Assembly (NCBI GenBank): GCA_017794825.1
Contig: CP051237.1
Coordinates: forward strand, 3,492,501 to 3,556,500
Length of the DNA: 64,000 nt
Reading direction: 5' to 3'
DNA from: Pararhizobium sp.
GTDB taxonomy: Bacteria > Pseudomonadota > Alphaproteobacteria > Rhizobiales > Rhizobiaceae
This document shows, in pieces, positions 17,928-26,197 of the stretch. The notes below the pieces were generated by a model, which made no database searches, was not told the DNA's origin, and worked only from the letters and a program-made list of their open reading frames with translations. Position 1 is the stretch's first letter. The number at the start of each line of letters is the position of its first letter. A program made the position numbers and the translations under genes.

Positions 17928-18281
17928 ATGAAATCGAGTGAGAGCCTTCTTCGCCTGAAGGAGTTTCAGGTTAATGACAAGCGCCGGCAACTCGGTCAGA
18001 TCCAGCTCATGATGGCGGAGTTCGACAAGATGGCCGCCGAGCTTGAGTATCAGATTGCGGCGGAAGAGAAGAAAGCGGGAATCTCGGATCCCTCGCATTT
18101 CGCCTATCCGACTTTTGCCAAGGCCGCCCGTCAGCGCGCAGACAATCTCAAAGGATCCATCCGCGAATTGCAGGTCCAGCAGGACGCCGCGGAACTGGCG
18201 GTGGAAGCGGCTGAAGCCGAATTCGAGAAAGCCGCTGCGCTGGACCAGCGCGACGGCGCCGGTCGCAACAAGGCGGTCTAG
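17928..18281 (+). CDS. fliJ: Flagellar export chaperone FliJ-like
   Basis: 117 residues that form almost only coiled coil: an N-terminal helix (SESLLRLKEFQVNDKRRQL) and a C-terminal helix rich in Ala/Glu/Gln. FliJ is the small stalk-like protein of the flagellar type III export ATPase, working with FliI and FliH in the cytoplasm. Sequence evidence is weak because the family is only a coiled coil, but an FliJ-like gene divergent from ctrA is what I recall for Rhizobiales, and the size fits. Start chosen at ATG 17928, 9 bp after AGGGGAG; the frame opens with an in-frame TTG six bases earlier. No fliI or fliH is in the window. Confidence 0.65.
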   Translation: MKSSESLLRLKEFQVNDKRRQLGQIQLMMAEFDKMAAELEYQIAAEEKKAGISDPSHFAYPTFAKAARQRADNLKGSIRELQVQQDAAELAVEAAEAEFEKAAALDQRDGAGRNKAV

Positions 18282-18399
18282 CAGAGATTGGCCAAAGCAT
18301 AGGCCAAAGCAAAGCGGGCTGGTCTTCCGGCCCGATCCATGCTTGTTTGCACCCGCGGCGCTCGTGCCGCAACGGGCAGTCCCGAAGGCGGCAACAGGC

Positions 18400-18891
18400 G
18401 TGCGTTACAGAATTCCCGTTTCCATATTGTTGATCGCGGGGCCGTTCTTTCTGGCTCTGGGGTTGACCCTGCCGCTTGTCCGGTTCGAGAAACTCTATTT
18501 CTTTTCGGAAACCCCGTCGCTGGTCGCGATCGTCGCGTCGCTGTGGAGCGGCGGAGACGTGCTGCTGGCCGGCCTCGTCGCGGCTTTTTCCATCGTCTTC
18601 CCGGTGATCAAGCTGATGGCCGTGGCGGCGGAGGCCCTCGGCGGAGCGGGATCGGGCAGGCGAGGCCTGCTTTACAGGCTGGTTCCGCTGATGTCCAAAT
18701 GGTCGATGATGGACGTTCTGCTGGTGGCGCTGGTGATCGTCGCCGCCAAATCAAGCGGCGTTGCGAGCGCCCTGACGCAACCGGGATTGTGGTTCTACGC
18801 CGCCTCGACCCTCGTGGTCACCATTTGCCACGCCCTGCTGCGGGCGTCGCAAGAAGATCGCATTGCGACAGGTGACGCCGGGCGGCGTTGA
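18400..18891 (+). CDS. Paraquat-inducible protein A-like membrane protein
   Basis: About 163 residues with four hydrophobic helices: VSILLIAGPFFLALGLTLPL, LLAGLVAAFSIVFPVIKL, MMDVLLVALVIVAA and FYAASTLVVTICHALL. The ETPSLVAIVASLWSGGDVL and SKWSMMDVLLV stretches match the PqiA family, here as a single-domain short form; full PqiA has two such domains. PqiA proteins are inner-membrane partners of MCE lipid-transport systems, but no MCE gene is nearby. Start uncertain: GTG at 18400 is taken, GTG at 18364 is an alternative. Converges with sciP with only five bases between. Confidence 0.7.
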   Translation: MRYRIPVSILLIAGPFFLALGLTLPLVRFEKLYFFSETPSLVAIVASLWSGGDVLLAGLVAAFSIVFPVIKLMAVAAEALGGAGSGRRGLLYRLVPLMSKWSMMDVLLVALVIVAAKSSGVASALTQPGLWFYAASTLVVTICHALLRASQEDRIATGDAGRR

Positions 18892-18896
18892 AAATG

Positions 18897-19172
18897 TCAG
18901 TGACGATATTGCTGAATGCGTGTGGTGCGCAATCCGGCCAGGCCGTGCGCATCGATCGACGCCTGCCAGGACAGGAACTCTTCAACGGTAAGCGTATAGC
19001 GATCGCAGGCTTCCTCGAGACTGAGCAGGCCGCCGCGGACTGCAGCCACCACTTCCGCCTTGCGGCGAATGACCCATCGGCGGGTCGAGGGCGGCGGAAG
19101 GTCGGCGATCGTTAAGGGGCTGCCATCGGGCCCGATAACATACTTGATTCTAGGGCGTACCATTTCGGCCAT
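18897..19172 (-). CDS. sciP: CtrA inhibitor SciP (DUF1153)
   Basis: 91-residue helix-turn-helix protein. The core VKYVIGPDGSPLTIADLPPP is nearly invariant in the DUF1153/SciP family, here beginning IKYVIGPDG at about 9, followed by RRWVIRRKAEVVAAVRGG and LSLEEACDRYTLTVEEF. SciP binds CtrA and blocks its recruitment of RNA polymerase in G1 cells of Caulobacter. It lies 1.4 kb from ctrA and 2.2 kb from chpT. The ATG at 19172 is chosen; a second in-frame ATG is three codons later. A GANTC site (19175) sits directly upstream of the start. Confidence 0.93.
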   Translation of the reverse strand: MAEMVRPRIKYVIGPDGSPLTIADLPPPSTRRWVIRRKAEVVAAVRGGLLSLEEACDRYTLTVEEFLSWQASIDAHGLAGLRTTRIQQYRH

Positions 19173-19453
19173 TGGACTCTCTACACTAACTCAAAGACCT
19201 GTCTGAACGGTACTATACGGATCGAGACTTAAAGATTGTCTAAACAAAAAGGCGCAACTCAATTCAACCTGTAGTCATGGCAGCAGGAGGTCAAAGCGCC
19301 CGGTTTCCAGCGTTTTGTCGTCGCAGAGCCATGCATCGGTCCTTGCCGCAGAGGCGGCAATTGCCTATATGTCTGCGCACACGCCGGCCGCAACAAGGTG
19401 AGCCGGACGAAGCTTGATTGGCGCCTTAAACGCCTTTGAACGCGGGTAGCACA

Positions 19454-20653
19454 GTGAATACGCTTGATCTCGACAAGAACCCAGAAGACACCCGGGTCGT
19501 CGTCGCCATGTCCGGCGGCGTGGATTCGTCTGTCGTGGCCGGCATCCTGAAGGGGCAGGGCTATGACGTGGTCGGGGTGACGCTTCAGCTCTACGACCAT
19601 GGCGCAGCCGTGCATCGCGCGGGCTCGTGCTGTGCGGGCCAGGATATCGGCGATGCGCGCCGCGTGGCCGAAACGCTGGGCATTCCGCACTATGTTCTCG
19701 ACTACGAGAAGCGTTTTCGCGAAGCAGTCATCAATCCGTTCGCCGAAAGCTACGTGGCCGGCGAAACCCCGGTTCCCTGTATCGCCTGCAACCAGACGGT
19801 CAAGTTCGCCGATCTCCTGAAGACCGCGCGGGAGCTCGGCGCCGATGCGCTGGCGACAGGCCACTACATTCGCTCGCGACCCAACGGCGCCCATCGCGCG
19901 CTCTATCGTCCGCTCGACGCGGACAAGGACCAGAGCTATTTCCTGTTTGCCACCACGCAGGAACAGATCGACTATTTGCGCTTTCCGCTTGGAAACCTTC
20001 CGAAAGCCGAGACGCGCAGGCTGGCGGCCGAGATGGGACTGAGCGTCGCCGAAAAGGCGGAGAGCCAGGACATTTGCTTCGTGCCCCAGGGCAAGTATTC
20101 CGACATTATCGCGCGGCTGCGACCGGAAGCCGCCCGCGGCGGCGACATCGTCCACATCGACGGGCGGGTGCTGGGCACGCATGAAGGCATCATGCACTAC
20201 ACGATCGGTCAGCGTCGCGGCATCGGCGTCGCCGTCGGAGAACCGCTCTATGTGGTGCATCTGGATGCGCCGACGGCCAAGGTGGTGGTTGGTCCGCGCG
20301 ATGCGCTGGAAACCCACCGGTTGATCCTGCGCGACGTGAACTGGCTTGGCGACGGGCCGGTCGGCGATCTTCCCGACGAGGGGTTCGACTGTTTCGCCAA
20401 GGTGCGATCCACCCGGCCGCCGACGCCGGCCAAGGCATGGCACAGCGCAGGCGCGCTGGTTGTCGAACTGCTCGAAGGTGAAGCCGGCGTTGCGCCCGGT
20501 CAGGCCTGCGTGCTCTACTCGAGCGACGAGGACGATGCGCGCGTCTACGGCGGCGGCTTCATCGACCGCACCGAACGCACCGACGAGGCCGAGCACCTGC
20601 TCAGAGCCCTCCTTGACGGGCGCCGGACAACAGCCGGCGTCAGTCCTTCCTAG
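19454..20653 (+). CDS. mnmA: tRNA-specific 2-thiouridylase MnmA
   Basis: Thiolates U34 of tRNA-Lys, -Glu and -Gln in the cytoplasm with ATP and sulfur from the Tus relay or a cysteine desulfurase. About 399 residues. The ATP-pyrophosphatase loop [12 protein letters not shown] lies near 16-27, a first catalytic cysteine in [13 protein letters not shown] and the second in [13 protein letters not shown]; the [15 protein letters not shown] [13 protein letters not shown] stretch binds tRNA. Start is GTG at 19454 giving [13 protein letters not shown], which matches rhizobial MnmA starts better than the upstream in-frame TTG at 19436. Ends at a bidirectional terminator shared with the convergent aminotransferase. 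Confidence 0.94.
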   Translation: MNTLDLDKNPEDTRVVVAMSGGVDSSVVAGILKGQGYDVVGVTLQLYDHGAAVHRAGSCCAGQDIGDARRVAETLGIPHYVLDYEKRFREAVINPFAESYVAGETPVPCIACNQTVKFADLLKTARELGADALATGHYIRSRPNGAHRALYRPLDADKDQSYFLFATTQEQIDYLRFPLGNLPKAETRRLAAEMGLSVAEKAESQDICFVPQGKYSDIIARLRPEAARGGDIVHIDGRVLGTHEGIMHYTIGQRRGIGVAVGEPLYVVHLDAPTAKVVVGPRDALETHRLILRDVNWLGDGPVGDLPDEGFDCFAKVRSTRPPTPAKAWHSAGALVVELLEGEAGVAPGQACVLYSSDEDDARVYGGGFIDRTERTDEAEHLLRALLDGRRTTAGVSPS

Positions 20654-20667
20654 AATTCACACAGCAA

Positions 20668-20702
20668 AAAGCCGGGTCAGTTGATTGACTGAACCCGGCT
20701 TT
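20668..20702. terminator. Bidirectional terminator after mnmA
   Basis: AAAGCCGGGT (20668-20677) and ACCCGGCTTT (20693-20702) form a 10-bp perfect stem with A- and T-rich ends, placed between two convergent genes. Confidence 0.85.
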
Positions 20703-20724
20703 GGATCGTTCGTATGTCCGAATT

Positions 20725-21864
20725 CTATTCGGCCGCGATGACCTTTCGCGAGTCCACGAAGTCCGTAATGGTCTCGATGATGCGGTCCTGATCGGACCGT
20801 TCGAGATACGGATGCATCGGCAGGCACAGTATCGTATTGGGAAGCTGTTCCGTCACGGTGAGAGCGCCGGGTCCCGTCGGATAATGCGCATAGGCCGGTT
20901 GCTGATGCAGCGGCTTGACGTAGTAGATCACGGAAGGAATTCCGTTGTCCGTCAGATGCGACTTCAGCGCGTCGCGGTTAGACGTTTCGATCGCGAACTG
21001 GGCCCATGCGGAGCGCATGCCGGCCGGCACGTGCGGAACGCGCACATGGTCCTTGAGGTTGTCGCAGTAATAATCGGCGACGGCCTGGCGCATATCGCGT
21101 TCTTCATCGAAGATCGCCAGTTTTTCAAGCAGGATTGCGGCCTGGATGGTGTCGAGCCGCGAGTTGAGTCCGACATGCAGATTGTCGTATTGCGTCTCGC
21201 CCTTGCCGTGGAAGGCGTAGGAGCGCAGCAATTCCATGATGGCGTCGTCATTGGTGAACATCGCGCCGCCGTCGCCATAACAGCCAAGCGGTTTCGCCGG
21301 GTAGAAGCTCGTGGCGCCGACATCGCCGAAGGAGCCGCACATGCCTTCCGGCGTTTCGCCGCCGATGCTCTGCGCCGCGTCGGACAGAACGCGCAGGCCG
21401 TACTTGCCCGCGATCGCCAGGATCGACGGATAGTCGGCCGGCGTGCCGAACAGATCCACCGGTATAACGGCCCTGGGCTCGAGGTTTCCGGCGTCGCGCA
21501 CTGCGATGATTGCGTCTTCGAGATGCGAAGGGCTCATGTTGTATGTTTCGTGCGAGACTTCGACGAAGACCGGCGTCGCACCGGAAAGCGCAACCACCTC
21601 CGCGGTGGCGGCGAATGTGAAGGACGGCACGAAAACCGCGTCTCCGCGTCCTATTTTTGCTGCAAGCAGGGGCACCAGCAGTGCGTCGGTGCCGTTGGCG
21701 CAGGAGATCGCGTGCTTCACGCCGACATAGTCGGCTATCTTTTCCTCGAACTCGCCGACTTCCGGCCCCAGAATGTAGCGGCCTTCCTCGATCACTTTCG
21801 ATACGGCCCGTTCTATCCGGGTTGCGATGCGCTGGCGCTGCGCAGCAAGGTCAATGAACTGCAT
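20725..21864 (-). CDS. DegT/DnrJ/EryC1/StrS-family sugar aminotransferase
   Basis: PLP enzyme of about 379 residues that would transfer an amino group onto a nucleotide-linked keto-sugar. It begins MQFIDLAAQ, has the CANGTDAL cofactor motif near 55-62, the SDAAQSIGG aspartate motif, and the PLP lysine in SFYPAKPLGCYGDGG. The open frame runs 50 codons further upstream, but the ATG at 21864 matches family starts. Same strand as, and 313 bp downstream of, a Gfo/Idh oxidoreductase; this pair recalls the WlbA/WlbC steps of UDP-diamino-sugar synthesis for surface polysaccharide, which is an inference. Confidence 0.88.
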   Translation of the reverse strand: MQFIDLAAQRQRIATRIERAVSKVIEEGRYILGPEVGEFEEKIADYVGVKHAISCANGTDALLVPLLAAKIGRGDAVFVPSFTFAATAEVVALSGATPVFVEVSHETYNMSPSHLEDAIIAVRDAGNLEPRAVIPVDLFGTPADYPSILAIAGKYGLRVLSDAAQSIGGETPEGMCGSFGDVGATSFYPAKPLGCYGDGGAMFTNDDAIMELLRSYAFHGKGETQYDNLHVGLNSRLDTIQAAILLEKLAIFDEERDMRQAVADYYCDNLKDHVRVPHVPAGMRSAWAQFAIETSNRDALKSHLTDNGIPSVIYYVKPLHQQPAYAHYPTGPGALTVTEQLPNTILCLPMHPYLERSDQDRIIETITDFVDSRKVIAAE

Positions 21865-22177
21865 GTTTGTCGTTATCCCCTCGAACTGTGAGTGGCCGGA
21901 TTCCCGTGCATCCCGACGCGGGCGCGGCGTTTTCGACAGCGTGTCTGCACTAGTAAAGACTGTTTTGAGGTTTGGCGAAACGGACTGCTGTGCCCCGTCC
22001 ACAGTTCGATTCAATCAAGCCTTTTCGCAGTCATTACACATATTTGCGCCTGCGTCCAACTCACACTCGCTCGCAGCATGTAATTGCAGGTGATCGTCCA
22101 TTGTGAGGCAGGAAGGTTAAGAAACTGCGCCTTTCGCCGGCTGCGATTTCAATAATCGCCGGTTTCAGTCATGTGTG
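21865..22177. other. Intergenic gap between the Gfo/Idh and aminotransferase genes
   Basis: 313 bp with no credible gene on either strand. It probably carries the promoter of the aminotransferase gene, since a gap this long is unlikely inside a tight operon. I see no clear hairpin, repeat or operator. Confidence 0.4.
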
Positions 22178-23137
22178 TCAGTCATGCGTGACGGTGCCGT
22201 CCGTCAGAATCCGGATCACCGCCAGACCGTCGGAAACCGGCGTGCGCGGCGGCGCCCCGCTTTCGATGCATTCGATGAAATGCGCGCATTCGCGCGTCAG
22301 GGGCAGGCCTTCCGGTATGTCGACAAAGCGCGGTTCGGCGGTTTCGAACCGCCAGCCTTCGCCGTCATGCCAGACCTTGTGGTCGAACACGGAGAGCTTC
22401 TCGTTCCAGGGCGCGACGTCGTCGAACACCGCCATGGCTTCGTCGCCTATCACTGTCAGGCGCCGTTCGCGATAGGGGTTCAGCCGCGAGGCGAAGACGT
22501 GCGAGCGCACGCCGCCGGGAAACGTCAGGTGAAGATGCGCGAAATCGCTCAGGTGTTCGATTACCGCCGAACCCTCTCCGCGCACCGTTGACGGCTCCTC
22601 GCCCGTCACCGCCATGATCAGCGACAGATCGTGGGGCGCGATGTCCCACAGCGCGTCGTTTTCCGCGTGGAACTTGCCGAGGCCGACGCGATGCGAATGG
22701 ACGTAGCGAACGGCGCCGAGCTTTCCCTCGGCTATCATTGCCTCCATGGCCTCGAAGGCCGGATGAAACCGCAGCACGTGGCCGGTCATGGCGACCAGTC
22801 CGGAGCGTTCGGCCGCCTCGACGACCTTCGCCGCGTCCACGACATTCAGCGCGATCGGCTTTTCGACCAGCACATGCTTGCCGGCCTCAAGCGCGCGCAG
22901 GGCCCCGGCGGCGTGAAACTGCGCCGGCAGGGCAAGCACCACCGCGTCGATGTCGGCGCTCTGGTAAACCGCGTCGGGAGTCATTGCGGGTACGCCGAAT
23001 TCTTTTGCGAGCGCCGCGCTTCGCTCGGGCACGCTGTCGGCGACGGCGGCCAGATGGCCGAGCCCGTGCAGGGTCTTGACGTGATTTCGGCCCCAGTATC
23101 CGCAGCCGATGACGGCAACCGCCGGGCGGTTTTTCAT
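22178..23137 (-). CDS. Gfo/Idh/MocA-family NAD(P)-dependent oxidoreductase
   Basis: 319 residues. The N-terminal dinucleotide-binding motif VAVIGCGYWGRNHVKTL occupies about 6-22, and the family's LVEKPIAL motif with the catalytic Lys lies near 90-97. The C-terminal alpha/beta domain has the WDIAPHDLSLI segment expected at the active site. Members oxidise or reduce sugars or sugar nucleotides. Start chosen at ATG 23137 (MKNRPAVAVIG), 21 codons inside the open frame. Upstream of a DegT aminotransferase on the same strand, so a sugar-nucleotide substrate is plausible. Confidence 0.85.
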   Translation of the reverse strand: MKNRPAVAVIGCGYWGRNHVKTLHGLGHLAAVADSVPERSAALAKEFGVPAMTPDAVYQSADIDAVVLALPAQFHAAGALRALEAGKHVLVEKPIALNVVDAAKVVEAAERSGLVAMTGHVLRFHPAFEAMEAMIAEGKLGAVRYVHSHRVGLGKFHAENDALWDIAPHDLSLIMAVTGEEPSTVRGEGSAVIEHLSDFAHLHLTFPGGVRSHVFASRLNPYRERRLTVIGDEAMAVFDDVAPWNEKLSVFDHKVWHDGEGWRFETAEPRFVDIPEGLPLTRECAHFIECIESGAPPRTPVSDGLAVIRILTDGTVTHD

Positions 23138-23231
23138 GTGTCTCTTTCCGTTTGCATCGTCGCCCGCCGATGGCATATCGGCAGGCGGATGGGGGTGCAA
23201 GAGGCGCTTCGGAAATTCTGCAAGCTTTTGC

Positions 23232-23260
23232 TTGACACCCGCGCGCGTGCGCCATTATAT
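23232..23260 (+). promoter_or_regulatory. Sigma-70-type promoter for tRNA-Met
   Basis: TTGACA at 23232-23237 and TTATAT at 23255-23260 with a 17-bp spacer, 85 bp upstream of the tRNA. A GC-rich stretch follows the -10 box, as at stringently controlled tRNA promoters. Confidence 0.75.
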
Positions 23261-23345
23261 CGCGCCGGTCCGGCCGGTTGCGCCATTGCGCGCCGGGCGA
23301 CGCTTGTGACCGACGCCGCTTCGCGCGGCATCTCCGGATCGGTAT

Positions 23346-23422
23346 GGCGGGGTAGCTCAGGTGGTTAGAGCAGCGGAATCATAATCCGCGTGTCGGGGGT
23401 TCAAGTCCCTCTCCCGCTACCA
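23346..23422 (+). tRNA. tRNA-Met (CAU), elongator type
   Basis: A 77-nt cloverleaf with encoded CCA at 23420-23422. Acceptor stem GGCGGGG pairs with TCCCGCT (G-U at both ends), the D arm is GCTC...GAGC, the anticodon stem GCGGA/TCCGC holds the loop ATCATAA with anticodon CAT, and the T arm is GGGGG/CCCTC around TTCAAGT. The sequence resembles rhizobial elongator tRNA-Met. A CAT anticodon could also be a lysidine-modified tRNA-Ile, but the stem features favour Met. Confidence 0.95.
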
Positions 23423-23839
23423 TTTCATCTCATAAGTATTTGTTTTAAAATAGTTCTGGCAGTATCGCTGGTTGCGGTTATTGCGCTAGTGGGATGCTCG
23501 ACATCAGGCTTCAACCGCGCGATGCAATACTATCAGAAAGTAAATCAGGTGCCCATGCCGGATGACACACACCGGATCTTTGGGCATCCTTCGGAAGACG
23601 TCATCATGACCACGACAAGCATTGGCAATGCGCTATGCGTTGGCGCGGCCCAAGGCGCAACGCACGGTCTGGCGCGGTTCGACCCGCCGGAGAAACTTCA
23701 TGAAACTGCTGCTCGGAAATACCTGAACGACACCGGTCGGGAAGACTGCTCCATAAAGAGTAGTTATCTTTTGCTTCGAAATCTGTACGAATTCAATTTT
23801 CAGTGCTCGAACGTTACGCCATTTGCGGCTGTGGTGTAA
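23423..23839 (+). pseudogene. Lipoprotein-like ORF without a standard start codon
   Basis: Reads a hydrophobic helix (IVLAVSLVAVIALVGC) with a lipobox ALVGC (Cys codon at 23495-23497), then about 115 residues with no recognised domain. Between the end of the tRNA and the lipobox there is no in-frame ATG, GTG or TTG except the GTG inside the lipobox; the open frame only gains a start by reading into the tRNA gene (GTG at 23390). It may start at ATT or ATA, or be a gene that lost its 5' end when sequence was joined to the tRNA. Base composition is lower in GC than the core. Function unknown. Confidence 0.45.
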
Positions 23840-23855
23840 GTCGTCAACTTGCTTG

Positions 23856-24434
23856 TCAGCTATTATGCATTTCATTGATTTCCATGCTTGTGGCTTGGAT
23901 TAGTGGATCGAGTCCATCTAATGTAATTCTACCGATGTACCGCAGCTGACTGATACTGAAGGGAAAATTCATGTATTCTGCTGTCTTCTCGTAACCCTTT
24001 TTTGGTTTTTTCGAATAGTGAACACCTCCAGCGATATTAGCTGCATATTTGATTGCGTCCTTCACAAGGATGATCTCATCGCCGTAGTAGCTGATCGGCG
24101 TTTTTAAGAATTGACTTCTGCTCAATTGAATTTTCGCACGACCTTTGCTGATTTTGGGATCGATTTGCAAACCATGGGATATAAAGTCTTCTTTCTTTAA
24201 GCGCGGAACTTCTTCCCAAATAGGTTTACAGTCTGCGACAGTAAATCTTATTCGCATCCGATACGTATTTGCGGCGTCCATGAGATTTTGTTCATCCAAA
24301 ATGAGCTGGCGCAAACGTCCTGCCAAGTCTATCCAGTCAAAAGGGTTGCCAGAATTTGCTAGATTTGAGACCTCCTCGCAGCGACGCAAAAAGAGAGATT
24401 TAGGATACAGCGTTGAACTATTTCGCTCGCTCAT
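23856..24434 (-). CDS. Hypothetical protein in AT-rich patch
   Basis: 192 residues, not recognised. It is soluble and mixed helical, with a conserved-looking segment around LRQLILDEQNLMDAANTYRM and a basic stretch HYSKKPKKGYEK. No signal peptide or membrane span. GC content is clearly below that of the core genes, which marks recent acquisition. Tail-to-tail with the lipoprotein-like ORF and head-to-head with the frameshifted zinc-ribbon gene. Could belong with the YaaC-like gene nearby as an accessory pair; there is no direct evidence. Confidence 0.5.
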   Translation of the reverse strand: MSERNSSTLYPKSLFLRRCEEVSNLANSGNPFDWIDLAGRLRQLILDEQNLMDAANTYRMRIRFTVADCKPIWEEVPRLKKEDFISHGLQIDPKISKGRAKIQLSRSQFLKTPISYYGDEIILVKDAIKYAANIAGGVHYSKKPKKGYEKTAEYMNFPFSISQLRYIGRITLDGLDPLIQATSMEINEMHNS

Positions 24435-24540
24435 TTGAGCTCCTCAACTATATCTGACTTTATCGATTAACCGTTTATGGCAATCACAATGGGAATTCGA
24501 GCGTGCGGCATACCTGAAGCCTCACTGAGGGAGTCGCATT

Positions 24541-24791
24541 ATGCACGACCTCGAGACGCTGTCCGATCTCAAGCGTTCAAATATCACAATTTACGGAAAT
24601 TTATCGGTCGCTATTGTGAGCACGGCAGGGAACTTCCGATCGATACGCTGATCGCGCGCTTCGGCGCCGACTATGTGATGATCAACGAAACGTGCATCTC
24701 GGTTGCGCTGCGCTGCCGGCGATGCGGCCATAGGGGAGGGATGCTGACCCTCTCACCACCGAGTTGCAACGAACAGAGTCCGTTAATATGA
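24541..24791 (+). pseudogene. Zinc-ribbon protein, probably frameshifted
   Basis: The 3' part reads LPIDTLIARFGADYVMIN, then ALRCRRCGHRGG, a CxxC half of a zinc ribbon that I recall from small rhizobial proteins. The matching 5' part starts at ATG 24541 in another frame (MHDLETLSDLKRSNITIYGN). The frames join near 24600-24625, where a first CxxC would be expected and only one Cys (YCEHG) remains. The simplest reading is a small zinc-ribbon gene broken by a frameshift; an uninterrupted frame from 24477 to 24791 exists but its first third looks like out-of-frame sequence. The stop overlaps the start of the YaaC-like gene (ATGA at 24788-24791). Confidence 0.45.
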
Positions 24792-25831
24792 AGATCCGTT
24801 ATCGACAACAACTGTTAGCCTTAGAGAGTCACGACATCGTCAGAGACAGGTTTCGGAAGATACATGGGAGAGAATTAAACAGTCGAAGAGCAAAGGAAAT
24901 TACAGCTGCTGCAAAGCAAGCACAGGAATTTCTTCGGAATGCTGAAAGTGCCGATATGTCGGTGAGGCCGCTGTTGACGTTTTACGGGGTAGCAGGTCTA
25001 GCTCGGTCACTCACACTGTTGCTTAAGCCTGGATCAGGAGAAGAATCTCTTACAGCCAGTCATGGTCTGGAGGTTGTCGATTGGAATAGTGAGTTCGCAA
25101 GCGAAGACTTGTCTCAAAGTCTAACAAAGATCGGGAATCTCAGAATTCGGACCCGAAATGGACTCTTCACGGATTTTGTTAGAGCCACAGAAAATCACTT
25201 GCCTATACATGTGAGAAGTAGCGCGGTTGATTGGGGTGTTACCTATGATTTGCCTTCTACAGGCCGTGAGATGACTGTGATGGATATCTTTTTGCGTCTA
25301 CCCGATTTGGATAGTGAGCTCAAAACGATTGGAGCAACCCCTCTTTATTCTGCTGTGCAGGAAGCAAGTTATAGCACAGAAAATGGATTTACTGCTTCAA
25401 TAAGGAAACACACTTTTAATTTTAGACAAAGTTATGTGGACATCGGGTATGAAGAAATCGAAAAAACCGATACAATTTTATTGAGTTGTGATTCAATATT
25501 ATTAAATCAGCATCCACCTCAATTTATTCATGTATTTATTGATAAGTTTGCGGGAGAGATACCAAGATTATTTATTGCAAAGCCTTTTTCTAGTGATTCG
25601 AGATTCTCTCAGCTGAGCATATTATACATGCTGAGCTATATTCTCGGTATGTTAACCCGCTATTACCCTACTCATTGGGCAACCATTTCCAACAGAGAAA
25701 AAGGGGACCGATTGTGGCCAAGCCTAAATAAGTCGCAGAACATTGTGGAAGAGGTTTTTCCAGAATTAGTTGCAGAATTTATTGAGGATGTCCTGGCAAG
25801 GAAATCGCAGAATTCCTCGCAAGGTAGATGA
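24788..25831 (+). CDS. YaaC-like protein
   Basis: 347 residues, soluble, low GC. The order of motifs resembles the Bacillus YaaC family: PLLTFYGVAGLARSL near 66-80, a SHGLEV motif, NGLFTDFVRAT, a VMDIFLRLPDL segment, and near the C-terminus SILYMLSYILGMLTRYYPTHW. YaaC proteins have no settled function; they occur as accessory genes. The start overlaps the stop of the frameshifted zinc-ribbon gene, so translation may have been coupled. Identification rests on recalled family motifs, not a search. Confidence 0.6.
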   Translation: MKIRYRQQLLALESHDIVRDRFRKIHGRELNSRRAKEITAAAKQAQEFLRNAESADMSVRPLLTFYGVAGLARSLTLLLKPGSGEESLTASHGLEVVDWNSEFASEDLSQSLTKIGNLRIRTRNGLFTDFVRATENHLPIHVRSSAVDWGVTYDLPSTGREMTVMDIFLRLPDLDSELKTIGATPLYSAVQEASYSTENGFTASIRKHTFNFRQSYVDIGYEEIEKTDTILLSCDSILLNQHPPQFIHVFIDKFAGEIPRLFIAKPFSSDSRFSQLSILYMLSYILGMLTRYYPTHWATISNREKGDRLWPSLNKSQNIVEEVFPELVAEFIEDVLARKSQNSSQGR

Positions 25832-26197
25832 GTGGATCCCGCGGCCAAAGAGGAAGGGTGCCGACACTCTTGCCGTCGAGTAGCACCAGATTCAATCTCA
25901 TGACTTTATAGCTTAGGGCGGGCATCGGAGATAATGTATTCTCGGATCAGGAATTTGTTGTTGAGAATGATCTCTGCATCCTCCTGCTCGATTCCGCAGA
26001 CTTATCCAGAACCTGCCTTCAAAACGAACCGCCCGACCGACTTGAGCAGACGCTGCGCAACACACTGTATTACAGGAGTTTCCCGCCAGTTCCCTTGTAA
26101 TCCCGGACAATCCCGGCAAAACCAGAGCCGGCGTTAAAATCCATTCACCCTCTCTGCACCTAGAGGCGATGTTGTCCTCCGCGCCGCAGCGGGACGC
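25832..26197. other. Non-coding end of the tRNA-linked accessory patch
   Basis: 366 bp without a credible gene. Composition returns gradually to the core level. I looked for a second copy of the tRNA 3' end (TCCCGCTACCA) as an attachment-site repeat and found none, and no IS end is recognisable. Confidence 0.4.

Noticed and set aside
20701..21891. 396-codon plus-strand frame opposite the aminotransferase gene
   Set aside because: The minus-strand gene has all PLP motifs; the plus frame starts inside the terminator.
25832..26197. Second tRNA 3'-end copy as island attachment site
   Set aside because: No match to TCCCGCTACCA or to the T-arm sequence seen up to the next core gene.
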